Shown here piece by piece: positions 6,635-14,276 of a DNA stretch of 15,937 bases. Under the pieces are notes generated by a model. That model was not told the origin of the DNA. It did no database searches and saw only the letters and a program-made list of their open reading frames with translations. A program made the translations under genes and the position numbers. Every line of letters starts with the position of its first letter. The first letter of the stretch is position 1. Origin of the DNA: an uncultured Alcaligenaceae bacterium (GTDB taxonomy: Bacteria > Pseudomonadota > Gammaproteobacteria > Burkholderiales > Burkholderiaceae_B); the NCBI GenBank assembly GCA_937897265.1, contig CALCPT010000033.1, positions 1 through 15,937 of the forward strand. Reading direction: 5' to 3'.

Positions 6635-8308
6635 ATGTCTGAACCAAATAATCTCAAAAACTGTGCCAACGCCATCGTTAAAATTCTTGAAATTCACGGT
6701 GTCACGCACGTGTTTGGCGTCCCCGGTGCGAAAATTGACAGTCTGTTCATCGCTCTCAAACACTCCAAAATTGAGCTTGTGCTCTGCCGTCATGAGCAAA
6801 ATGCCGCCTTCATGGCCGCCGCGTTTGGACGCGTCACAGGAAAGATTGGCGTTTGTCTCGCAACCTCTGGGCCTGGGGTGACCAATCTGACGACTGGCCT
6901 GGCGACAGCAACCAGCGAAGGCGACGCAGTTCTTGCGATTGGTGGTGAAGTGACGATCAATGAGCGTCTAAAAAAAGCCCACCAATCACTCGATGCAACA
7001 AACTTGATGAAGGCTGCGACCAAGTATTCTTCTGAAGTCGTGAGTGCAGACCAGGTTGGCGAAGTGTTCGGTAATGCAATACGTATTGCTGAAAGCGGCC
7101 GACCCGGCGCAGTGTTTATTTCTTTACCCAAAGATGTTGGCTTGGCTGACTACCCCGGAAACGCAAACGCGCCCTGGGGTAAAAAACTTGCACGTGGCGC
7201 TGGTGCTGAGTCTGAAATGACGGCAATCGCCGCTGTATTAAATGCGAGCAAGCGTCCTGTTGCGATCCTTGGCATGCAATCTTCCACCAGCGAGACGGCG
7301 GATGCGTTAGTGAATTTTTTCAAGAAATCACGCATTCCCTATATCTCAACGTTTCAAGGTGCAGGTGCGTGGGTTGAGCGTGCAGGTGGCTCAACATATG
7401 CAGGGCGTATAGGTTTATTTCGCAACCAGCCTGCTGACAAACTTCTTGACCAAGCCGATGCAGTGATCACGATTGGTTACGATCCGATTGAATATGGCCC
7501 CTCTATCTGGAACACTGGCAATAAACGCCCTGTCGTTTGTGTAGATTCCATTCCTGCGGATCAGGATAACGCCTTCATTCCAGTGGCTGAGTTAGTGGGT
7601 GACATCGGTGCTTCGCTCAATGCACTTGCGTCAAAACTTAACGTAAATATTGATCCCGAGTATTTGGCGATGGCGAAAAAATCTATGTTAGAGGTCCAAC
7701 ATACGATTGCCGAAGGTAAAGAGATGAACGCCTTCCCGGTTCAGCCTTTGCGTCTGATTTATGAATTGCAAAAGCAAATGACACCCACAACGCACGTTGC
7801 TCTGGATGTGGGCTCTAACTATATTTGGACAAATCGCTATTGCGTGGCTGACTACGCTCGACAAGTGTTGGTCAGCAATGGCCAACAGACGCTTGGCGTC
7901 GCGCTGCCATGGGCGATCGCACTCAGTCTTTTATACCCAAATGAACGAGTCTTGTCGTCGTCAGGCGATGGTGGCCTATTGTTTACTGCCACAGAGCTTG
8001 AAACAGCGGTACGCATTGGTGCAAAGTTTGTTCACGTTGTTTGGGATAGCCATTCTTACGATATGGTCGACTTCCAAGAGGTTGCCCATTACGGCGAAAA
8101 CGCTGGTGTGGAATTAGGTAACTATGATGTCGTGAAATTTGCCGAGTCGTTTGGCTGCAAAGGCTATAGCATCAAGTCACCAGATGAATTGCCTCAAGTT
8201 TTTGACGAGGCGTTCAAATCAGATGTTCCGGTGCTTATCCATGTGTCAGTTGATTACAGTATGAATATGCGATTGATGCAAGACGTAGTGCAGGACTACT
8301 TGAATTAG
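6635..8308 (+). CDS. alsS: Catabolic acetolactate synthase
   Basis: This 557-residue thiamine-diphosphate enzyme condenses two pyruvates to alpha-acetolactate and CO2 in the cytoplasm, the first step of acetoin formation. The N-terminal block VFGVPGAKIDSLF and the RHEQNAAFMAAAFGR segment place the catalytic Glu at 54. The C-terminal TPP-binding motif begins at GDGG (444-447) and runs to VVWDSHSYDMV. The SNGQQTLGVALPWAIA block and the HQSLDATNL region are characteristic of AlsS/BudB rather than of the biosynthetic IlvB type. No regulatory small subunit lies next to it, and acetolactate decarboxylase follows after 5 nt. The start is ATG with an AGGA ribosome binding site about 9 nt upstream. 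No AlsR-type regulator is adjacent. Confidence 0.95.
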   Translation: MSEPNNLKNCANAIVKILEIHGVTHVFGVPGAKIDSLFIALKHSKIELVLCRHEQNAAFMAAAFGRVTGKIGVCLATSGPGVTNLTTGLATATSEGDAVLAIGGEVTINERLKKAHQSLDATNLMKAATKYSSEVVSADQVGEVFGNAIRIAESGRPGAVFISLPKDVGLADYPGNANAPWGKKLARGAGAESEMTAIAAVLNASKRPVAILGMQSSTSETADALVNFFKKSRIPYISTFQGAGAWVERAGGSTYAGRIGLFRNQPADKLLDQADAVITIGYDPIEYGPSIWNTGNKRPVVCVDSIPADQDNAFIPVAELVGDIGASLNALASKLNVNIDPEYLAMAKKSMLEVQHTIAEGKEMNAFPVQPLRLIYELQKQMTPTTHVALDVGSNYIWTNRYCVADYARQVLVSNGQQTLGVALPWAIALSLLYPNERVLSSSGDGGLLFTATELETAVRIGAKFVHVVWDSHSYDMVDFQEVAHYGENAGVELGNYDVVKFAESFGCKGYSIKSPDELPQVFDEAFKSDVPVLIHVSVDYSMNMRLMQDVVQDYLN

Positions 8309-8313
8309 TCATC

Positions 8314-9174
8314 ATGATCAAGACAAACATACCCGGTAGCCACGCTGTCAGCCTCTGCGTTTCCGACTCGCTCTATGACGCTTTGCAAAAGCGCTGCGCC
8401 GAAACGGGCGAGACCTTTGATCACGTCGTGCAAGACGCTTTGGCTAAGGCCCTAGGTGTCGAGCATCACACACTCTATCAAGTCTCAACCTCCACTGCCC
8501 TGGTTCAAGGCGTTTATCAGGGCTGCGTCACGGTTGGCAACATTAAGGCTCATGGCGATTTTGGTTTAGGTACCTTTGATGCGCTCAATGGCGAAGGTTT
8601 AATGCTGGATGGACATGTCTTTCAAGCATTGAGTGATGGCACGGTCGTTGAACCGCCGGCCTCAAGCTCAGCTCCTTTTTGGGTCAGCACCGCCTTTGAA
8701 GCCGATCGTTCAGTCACACTAGACTCTGTGAGTGATTGGGAAGACCTGTGCCAACAAATTGATAAGCTCCGTACTTCACAGAATCTATTTGCTGCGATCC
8801 GTGTTGATGGCGATTTCGAATTAATCCATTACCGTGTCGCGTGCAAAACGGCGCCGGGGACAGACCTAGTCACTGCCACTAGCCATCAGGCCGAATTTAA
8901 GTTGAATAGTTTTAGAGGCACACTGATGGGCTTCTGGTCGCCCGTCTACGCGCGAACCTTTAATATCCCTGGCTATCACCTTCACCTGCTGTCGGCAGAC
9001 CACAAGCATGGTGGGCACGTTCTGGGTATCAAGGGTAAGAATTTAAAACTACAGGTGATGGACGCTAACAATATCGTGATGGCGCTACCAGAATCCCCAG
9101 AGTTTTTGAAGGCCGACTTAACAAGCGACCCCTCTGCTGCGCTTAGCAAGGCCGAAGGAGCGAGTACCAAGTAA
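8314..9174 (+). CDS. alsD: Alpha-acetolactate decarboxylase with N-terminal ribbon-helix-helix-like extension
   Basis: This enzyme decarboxylates alpha-acetolactate to acetoin. The catalytic domain starts near residue 52 (HTLYQVSTSTALVQGVYQG). It contains HGDFGLGTFDALNGEG (80-94) and the zinc-binding segment PGYHLHLL…GGHVL, with His222, His224 and His235 in the H-x-H-x10-H spacing of the family. GTLMGFWSP (202-210) is also typical. Residues about 11-49 do not belong to the usual decarboxylase. They read as a short strand (AVSLCVSD) and two helices (SLYDALQKRCAETG and ETFDHVVQDALAKALG), the pattern of a CopG/Arc ribbon-helix-helix domain. The strand has few basic residues, so DNA binding is uncertain and dimerisation is an alternative. 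The start lies 5 nt after the alsS stop with no clear ribosome binding site, suggesting translational coupling. There is no signal peptide, unlike the exported Bacillus enzyme. Confidence 0.93.
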   Translation: MIKTNIPGSHAVSLCVSDSLYDALQKRCAETGETFDHVVQDALAKALGVEHHTLYQVSTSTALVQGVYQGCVTVGNIKAHGDFGLGTFDALNGEGLMLDGHVFQALSDGTVVEPPASSSAPFWVSTAFEADRSVTLDSVSDWEDLCQQIDKLRTSQNLFAAIRVDGDFELIHYRVACKTAPGTDLVTATSHQAEFKLNSFRGTLMGFWSPVYARTFNIPGYHLHLLSADHKHGGHVLGIKGKNLKLQVMDANNIVMALPESPEFLKADLTSDPSAALSKAEGASTK

Positions 9175-9237
9175 GTCACTGAAAAGTCTTGAGCGAATGA
9201 AGCGGCTCGAGCAGAGCATATCCGATGGAGTCACACC

Positions 9238-10533
9238 GTGAAATCACTTGTTCAGAAGCTAGCCCTTGCATGCTTTTCTTTTGCTTCGACCTTAACCTTC
9301 GCAGAGCCTCCTGTCCCTCCGTTTTATGAAGCAGTCATGAAAATGACCCCTTCTGGAAACTTGGGGCAGGTCATTAAAAAAGAGCAAATCCAAACTTCAC
9401 TCAAAGGTACGCAGGCCTGGAAGATTGCCTATATCTCATCCGATGTCAGTGAACGCAAGACGATTGCAACAGCTTTAGTGATAGCTCCTGTCGGACCGGC
9501 GCCAAAGGAAGGTCGCCCCATTATGGCGTGGGCGCACGGCACAACAGGGTCCGCTCAAAATTGTGGCCCTTCACAAGTGACTGACCCGTCTCGTGCACTC
9601 AATTTGTATTTTCTAATGGATGGAAACTCTTTTACCGACTTTGGAATTCCGAACGGACAAGAGTTTATTCATCAAGGTTATGTCGTTGTAGCTACCGACT
9701 ACCAAGGTCTAGGCGGTGGTGGTAAGCATCAATATGCCGTCGCGGGAACCAATGGCAGAGATGTTATCAACTCTGCGCGAGCAGCCAGTTCAATGACAGA
9801 AGTTGGGGCAGGAAAAAAGACAGTGATTTATGGATGGTCTCAAGGCGGTGGTGCCACGATTGCAGCGGCAGGCTTACTGGACTATCAGGCCCAACAAGGG
9901 ACGGCGGCAGACAATTTGGAATACCTTGGCTTTGTTGCCTTAGCGCCAGAAGACCTCGCGGCCGTTCTTCCAAAGGCTCCGGTCGATCAGGCTGGCGCAG
10001 ATAAACTCATGAAAGAATTTACTCAGGCTAATGTTCCGAACGTATTTTTGTTTGGCCACTTCATGATGGGCCTGTGGGGGACTCAGGCAGCTTACCCACA
10101 GCTAAAGTTAACCGATGTGCTGACTGAAGAAGGTGCAAAGGTTGCGGATCAATTGTCAAACAATAAATGTGTTCACGTGATGGCGGATACCTTTAACTAT
10201 GCCTACGGAGGTAATTACAAATCGCTGTTGAAGCCCGAACCCACAAACTCGTTAGCATGGCTCAAAGCGTTTGTTGGTGGCAGCGTAAAACCGGTTAAAC
10301 CGACGGCACCTGTGGTGATTTACTGGGGCACAAAAGATAGTGTCGTTCCACCTGTGATGCATGAGCTTTATCAAAAGCAGATGTGCGCAAGTGGCGCGAA
10401 TGTAGCAAGAATCCAACTGCCAGGCGAGCAAACGCACTTTACAACCCCCAACGTATCTGCGCCCCTTTACCTTGAATGGGTGAAAGATCGCATGAATGGC
10501 AAACCCTTAGCAAATGGTTGCCCAACCAGTTAG
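9238..10533 (+). CDS. Exported alpha/beta hydrolase, secretory lipase family
   Basis: The 431-residue protein has a signal peptide (residues 1-22, ending TFA before EPPVPP). The alpha/beta-hydrolase fold resembles the secretory lipase (LIP, PF03583) family. The block WAHGTTGSAQNCGP (98-111) is the oxyanion region and GYVVVATDYQGLG (147-159) the next strand. GWSQGG gives the nucleophile Ser201, GTKDSVVPP gives Asp367 and EQTHFTT gives His400, a complete triad. Cysteines at 109, 311, 383 and 428 suggest two disulfides, fitting a periplasmic or secreted enzyme. The start is GTG with GGAG 7 nt upstream. It follows alsD by 63 nt with no terminator, so read-through from the acetoin operon is possible. 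A functional link to acetoin is not evident. The likely substrate is an ester, otherwise unspecified. Confidence 0.85.
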   Translation: MKSLVQKLALACFSFASTLTFAEPPVPPFYEAVMKMTPSGNLGQVIKKEQIQTSLKGTQAWKIAYISSDVSERKTIATALVIAPVGPAPKEGRPIMAWAHGTTGSAQNCGPSQVTDPSRALNLYFLMDGNSFTDFGIPNGQEFIHQGYVVVATDYQGLGGGGKHQYAVAGTNGRDVINSARAASSMTEVGAGKKTVIYGWSQGGGATIAAAGLLDYQAQQGTAADNLEYLGFVALAPEDLAAVLPKAPVDQAGADKLMKEFTQANVPNVFLFGHFMMGLWGTQAAYPQLKLTDVLTEEGAKVADQLSNNKCVHVMADTFNYAYGGNYKSLLKPEPTNSLAWLKAFVGGSVKPVKPTAPVVIYWGTKDSVVPPVMHELYQKQMCASGANVARIQLPGEQTHFTTPNVSAPLYLEWVKDRMNGKPLANGCPTS

Positions 10534-10607
10534 TCGACATTGCGCCGACTACCGTATGGGCGTATTCTCTCTACCTAGTCGCGAGCGGCGCTCTGCCCGC
10601 CCTGACC

Positions 10608-10619
10608 CAATAATTATTG
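10608..10619. promoter_or_regulatory. 12-bp perfect palindrome before the cytochrome gene
   Basis: CAATAATTATTG is a perfect palindrome located 21 bases before the cytochrome c start codon. Its TAATTAT core could also form part of a -10 element. It may be an operator, but an AT-rich palindrome of this length can arise by chance. Confidence 0.25.
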
Positions 10620-10640
10620 TTGTTTGAGGACGCTATAACG

Positions 10641-11030
10641 ATGAAGATTCAATCCTGCCTGTATTTGATAATTGCCTTGATTTTTTCTACACCAGCGTTT
10701 GCTGATGATAAAGCTGCCATTGGCGTACAGACTTACAAAGCGGCCTGCGCTATGTGTCATGCCTCTGGGGTCGCAAATGCTCCGAAAGTTGGCGATAAAA
10801 ATGTTTGGAAGCCACTCATCGAAGAAGGGCAAGTGATTCTTACTGCGCATGGTTATGTTGGCGTCAGGGCAATGCCGCCAAAAGGCGGAAAACCAGACTT
10901 ATCTGTCGAGCACTTTGCTGAAGCAGTAAATTACATGGTGAATAACTCGGGAGGCCAATGGTCTTCACCAGATAAAGGCATGCTTGAAGATATTCACGAA
11001 GAAATTAAGAAGCGTAAAAATACAAAATAG
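10641..11030 (+). CDS. Periplasmic class I c-type cytochrome, c5-like
   Basis: This 129-residue small electron carrier has a signal peptide (residues 1-21, ending AFA before DDKA). The single haem-binding motif is CAMCH (Cys36, Cys39, His40), and the probable sixth ligand is Met78 in AMPPKGG. The HASGVANAPKVGD stretch and the MPPKGG loop are characteristic of the cytochrome c5 subgroup. The last 20 residues are highly charged (EEIKKRKNTK). The start is the ATG at 10641 with GAGGA 10 nt upstream; a TTG extension to 10617 adds a non-secretory stretch and is rejected. The gene is convergent with the bicarbonate transporter, with only 4 nt between stop codons. Its redox partner is not encoded nearby. 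The periplasmic molybdenum hydroxylase in this window is a conceivable one, but it lies more than 6 kb away and nothing links them. Confidence 0.92.
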   Translation: MKIQSCLYLIIALIFSTPAFADDKAAIGVQTYKAACAMCHASGVANAPKVGDKNVWKPLIEEGQVILTAHGYVGVRAMPPKGGKPDLSVEHFAEAVNYMVNNSGGQWSSPDKGMLEDIHEEIKKRKNTK

Positions 11031-11034
11031 CGAC

Positions 11035-11994
11035 TTAAGAAAAGTGTAGAGCTATCGCGCTGTACACCGGGATGCCCAAGATGATGTTGAGGGGAAATGT
11101 AATGCCGAGCGACATCCCCATATACAGAGCTGAGTTGACCTCGGGCATGGCATGACGCAAGACAGCCGGCACAGCGATATAAGATGCGCTGGCCGACAAA
11201 ATCATCAAGAGAATCGTATCGCCCACCGGCACACGGAATAGCTGGCAAGCACCAAAAGCAATGAACGCGTGCGCGGGCGGTGCGATCAGTGCATAGAGCA
11301 GAGCGATCGGAGGCTTGCCTTTAATCTCGCCTATGCTTCTAGCCGCGACCAAGCCCATATCCAATAAAAAGAAAGCCAACAGGCCTTTAAACAAATCGAT
11401 CGAAAACGGAGCCATCACTTTATGCCCCGCGTCGCCCGATATCAAACCAACCGCTACCGATCCCAATAAGAGCAGTTGCCCGCCATCGGTGAAAGATTCG
11501 TGAAGCACCTTGCCGATTGAGGTGTGAGACGTCTTCTGCTCTGAGCGTTGCTGCCGAATCCGATTAGCAAGAACAATTGCGATGATGATCGCGGGCGATT
11601 CCATTAACGCCATTGCGGCGGCCATGTGGCCTCCATAACTAATTCCAGCTTGATCTAATACTTGTGTAGTTGTAATAAAGGTGACTGCACTGATCGATCC
11701 ATAGGTGGCTGCGATCGCAGCAGCATCCAGCTTATCTAATTTCCGTTTTAGCAAGTTATAACCGAGCAATGGGACAGCAATTGCTAAGGCGATTGCTAAC
11801 CCGATACTGACAGCAATCTCAGCAGTAAAGCCTGAGTTGTTCAGCGCAAACCCCCCTTTCAAACCCAAGGCCATCAGAAGGTATAACGAAAGAAAGCGCG
11901 AGATCGGCTGAGGAATTTCCAGATTGGACTTAACGAGCCCAGCGAAGATGCCGAAGATGAAAAACAGGATGGAGGGGTCTAGAAGGTTTGTCAC
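11035..11994 (-). CDS. SbtA-type sodium-dependent bicarbonate transporter
   Basis: The 319-residue integral membrane protein belongs to the SbtA/PF05982 family, which imports bicarbonate with sodium. About ten hydrophobic segments are arranged in two similar halves. Family blocks visible are ALGLKGGFAL (42-51), TYGSISAVTFITTTQ (about 95-109) and AMALMESPAI (about 126-135). In the second half the corresponding stretch is LILSASASYIAVPAVLRHAMPE. The length is typical. The start is GTG at 11994 with AAGGA upstream. No PII-like SbtB partner gene adjoins it, although cyanobacterial SbtA often has one. The divergent LysR-family regulator is the likely controller. In a heterotroph the bicarbonate would feed carboxylases; in an autotroph it would feed RuBisCO. 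No RuBisCO genes are visible here. Confidence 0.87.
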   Translation of the reverse strand: MTNLLDPSILFFIFGIFAGLVKSNLEIPQPISRFLSLYLLMALGLKGGFALNNSGFTAEIAVSIGLAIALAIAVPLLGYNLLKRKLDKLDAAAIAATYGSISAVTFITTTQVLDQAGISYGGHMAAAMALMESPAIIIAIVLANRIRQQRSEQKTSHTSIGKVLHESFTDGGQLLLLGSVAVGLISGDAGHKVMAPFSIDLFKGLLAFFLLDMGLVAARSIGEIKGKPPIALLYALIAPPAHAFIAFGACQLFRVPVGDTILLMILSASASYIAVPAVLRHAMPEVNSALYMGMSLGITFPLNIILGIPVYSAIALHFS

Positions 11995-12054
11995 GGATTT
12001 TCCTTTTCAAACGATTCTAGGGAAATAAACATATCAAGTAAAATCGAATTTATG

Positions 12055-12070
12055 ATCTATATATATAGAT
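12055..12070. promoter_or_regulatory. 16-bp perfect palindrome in the sbtA-lysR divergent promoter
   Basis: ATCTATATATATAGAT is a perfect palindrome 9 bases before the LysR start codon, inside the 84-bp divergent region. LysR regulators bind imperfect dyads of the T-N11-A type between divergent genes, so this is the natural candidate site for self-repression and sbtA control. It overlaps the position expected for the ribosome binding site, which is otherwise not visible. The TA-repeat core could also act as a promoter element. Confidence 0.45.
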
Positions 12071-12078
12071 AAAAACCT

Positions 12079-12975
12079 ATGAATATCACCTTTAGACAAT
12101 TACGCCTATTTATGGCGCTGGCAGAAACCGGCAGTGTCAGTGCGGCGGCACGCTTAGTGCATGTCACTCAGCCCACCGCATCAATGGGGCTAAAAGATAT
12201 CACCGACGCAATAGGGGTACCCCTCTACGAGGTAGTCGCCAGAAAAGTGCATTTGACTCAGATGGGTATTGAGCTCGCCAAAACCGCAAGGGCAATTTCT
12301 GGCGAGTGGGAAGCCTTTGAACAGCAAATTGATGGCCTCAAGGGCTTAACACGAGGCAAATTAAAGGTTGCCGTTGTGAGTACGGCCAAATATTTCATTC
12401 CCAGAATATTAGGAACTTTCTGCTCACAGTATCCGCAAATCGATATCGCTTTAGAAATACTGAATCGTGATGGCGTCGTGAAAAGACTCGAAGAGAACTT
12501 AGACGACCTCTACATCATGTCGCAACCTCCGCTGCACCTAGAGATAGACGACGAAGTGTTTATGCCGAACCCTTTGTTGTTAGTCGCCGCCAAAGGGCAT
12601 TTTCTTGCTAACAAAAAAAATATTGATCTGGCTGCCTTCAAAAATGAAAAATTTATTTTGAGAGAAAAAGGTTCGGGCACCAGAATGGCCGCCGATGCAC
12701 ACTTTAAGAAACTGAAGTTTAAGCCCGATGTCAGGCTCGAACTAGGAAGCAATGAAGCAATTAAGCAGGCGGTGATAGGCGGCTTAGGTATCGCGGTTCT
12801 CTCTAAATACTCTCTAGGCGAAAAGTCGGATCAAGAAGATGTTGCGATTTTCAAATGCAAAGAATTTCCTATTGAATCAAGTTGGCATATTGTGAAGCCA
12901 AAAGGTAAAAAACTATCCCCTATCGCGACAATATTTAAACGACATCTCGCTCAACAGGCAAAAGACTGGGGATAA
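12079..12975 (+). CDS. LysR-family transcriptional regulator, CbbR/CmpR-like
   Basis: The 298-residue cytoplasmic regulator has an N-terminal winged helix-turn-helix at about 3-62 (FRQLRLFMALAETGSVSAAA, then VTQPTASMGLKDITDAIG). A linker helix and an effector-binding domain (about 92-290) follow. The length and architecture are standard for LysR. The KYFIPRILGTFCSQYPQIDIAL block and the SNEAIKQAVIGGLGIAVLS segment resemble the CbbR/CmpR branch that regulates carbon-fixation and bicarbonate-uptake genes. The position, divergent from the SbtA gene with 84 nt between start codons, supports the same role. The start ATG at 12079 has no recognisable ribosome binding site, so the transcript may be leaderless or poorly translated. 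The effector is unknown. Confidence 0.9.
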   Translation: MNITFRQLRLFMALAETGSVSAAARLVHVTQPTASMGLKDITDAIGVPLYEVVARKVHLTQMGIELAKTARAISGEWEAFEQQIDGLKGLTRGKLKVAVVSTAKYFIPRILGTFCSQYPQIDIALEILNRDGVVKRLEENLDDLYIMSQPPLHLEIDDEVFMPNPLLLVAAKGHFLANKKNIDLAAFKNEKFILREKGSGTRMAADAHFKKLKFKPDVRLELGSNEAIKQAVIGGLGIAVLSKYSLGEKSDQEDVAIFKCKEFPIESSWHIVKPKGKKLSPIATIFKRHLAQQAKDWG

Positions 12976-13198
12976 ACAGGTATGTAGTGAAACAATAAGA
13001 GAGCAGAGAAACATCGTTTGACAGCGTGATGATTGCCAAATTAAAGCCCAACGCCTACCATAGAGACAGGCTAGCGATCGTTCTCTCAGCCTCAGGGTGG
13101 CCATTGCGTCTTTCACTAATACTGAGAACAACAATGCGACTTCGCCCAAGGGCTAAAACCCGTATTTTTTCTTTAATGAACTGCACAAAGGGCCATTC

Positions 13199-14269
13199 AT
13201 GTTTAAAAAAATTAACTATCTCCTCTGCTCTTTAACATCATGTCTCTTAGGGTTATCCCAAGCTCAGGCATGCACCTCAATGGTCTTGGCGGGTACTGAT
13301 GACGGTCGCGTCTATGGCAGAACTATGGAGTTCGGGATTCCTCTCAAATCCGCGATATTGAAAACCCCACGTGGCTACGCCTTTCAAGGGGTTGGCATTG
13401 ATGGTGTGCCCGGTTCGGGTAAAAATTGGGTTGCTAAATATGCAACACTTGGCGCCAATGCCTTTGGTTTGCCGCTTTATGTAGATGGGATGAATGAAGC
13501 TGGGCTTGCAGGTGGATTATTAAATGCCCCGAATACGGCTCAATACCAAAATCCTACACAAGAACAGTCTTCTAACAGCATCGCGCCACAGCAATTACTG
13601 TTGTATGCCTTAACCAACTTTGCCACGGTGCAAGAGGTGAAAGAGGCGCTACCAAAGATGTTCGTGAACAGTGCGCCGCTCAAAGAATGGGGTGGTGTCG
13701 CGAAAGCGAGAATGACCTTGCATGATTCGCAGGGCAAAAGTTTGGTGGTTGAGTATCTTGAAGGCAAGTTAGTCATGACCGATAACACGATTGGCACAAT
13801 GACCAACGACCCAGCCTTTTCGTGGCATCTTCAAAATATCGGTAACTACGTCAATTTGTCGGGTACGGATAAAGCGCCACTAACAGTTAACGGTCAAAAA
13901 TTTACAGCGGCTAGCTCTGGAAACGGTATGCATGGGTTACCAGGTAGCTTTTTGAGCCCCGATCGCTTTATTCGAGTTTCACAATTTGCGCTAAATACTC
14001 CCGCCGCCACCACTGCCATTCAAGAAAGTAGAGCTTGGCACATCATGAATAATTTTGATATCCCATTCGGCGCGATTCATCTGGATAGCTCTAGTGGCTA
14101 TGGTGGTGGCGTGAATTCGTATGAGTTTACAGAGTGGGTGGTGGTCGCCAATTTAAAGTCAAAAAGCTACAGCATCCGGTCGTTTGAAAACCCAGGGATT
14201 CAGAAGGTAACTTTTTCAGATTGGGATCTGAATGGAAAGTCTCTTCAGTCAACCGCACTTCTAAAGTAA
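13199..14269 (+). CDS. Exported linear amide C-N hydrolase (choloylglycine hydrolase / penicillin V acylase family)
   Basis: This 356-residue Ntn-hydrolase would cleave a linear amide bond, as in bile salts, penicillin V or acyl-homoserine lactones. The signal peptide (residues 1-24, ending QAQA) is followed directly by Cys25, the N-terminal nucleophile. Signal peptidase cleavage would therefore itself create the active site. Other family residues align at a constant spacing: Arg41 (GRTMEF), Asn203 (TNDP) and Arg256 (SPDRFIR). The Asp found in the bile salt hydrolase active site is replaced by Glu44. A periplasmic location and this motif set fit the Gram-negative cluster of the family, some of whose members degrade quorum-sensing lactones. 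The substrate here is not known. The start is ATG with AAGGG about 7 nt upstream. The next gene begins 7 nt after the stop, suggesting a two-gene operon. Confidence 0.92.
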   Translation: MFKKINYLLCSLTSCLLGLSQAQACTSMVLAGTDDGRVYGRTMEFGIPLKSAILKTPRGYAFQGVGIDGVPGSGKNWVAKYATLGANAFGLPLYVDGMNEAGLAGGLLNAPNTAQYQNPTQEQSSNSIAPQQLLLYALTNFATVQEVKEALPKMFVNSAPLKEWGGVAKARMTLHDSQGKSLVVEYLEGKLVMTDNTIGTMTNDPAFSWHLQNIGNYVNLSGTDKAPLTVNGQKFTAASSGNGMHGLPGSFLSPDRFIRVSQFALNTPAATTAIQESRAWHIMNNFDIPFGAIHLDSSSGYGGGVNSYEFTEWVVVANLKSKSYSIRSFENPGIQKVTFSDWDLNGKSLQSTALLK

Positions 14270-14276
14270 TGAGCAA

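Noticed and set aside
10531..10551. Inverted repeat TAGTCG…CGACTA at the lipase stop codon as a terminator
   Set aside because: It has a 6-bp stem with a 9-base loop and no T-run. It could equally be chance.
10617..10640. TTG-initiated extension of the cytochrome c gene
   Set aside because: The ATG at 10641 has GAGGA upstream and starts a clean signal peptide. The extension would overlap that ribosome binding site.
13140..13180. Possible terminator after the LysR gene (GCCC-AA-GGGC followed by a T-run)
   Set aside because: The stem is only four base pairs over a two-base loop, and the T-run lies more than 10 bases downstream. This is not convincing.
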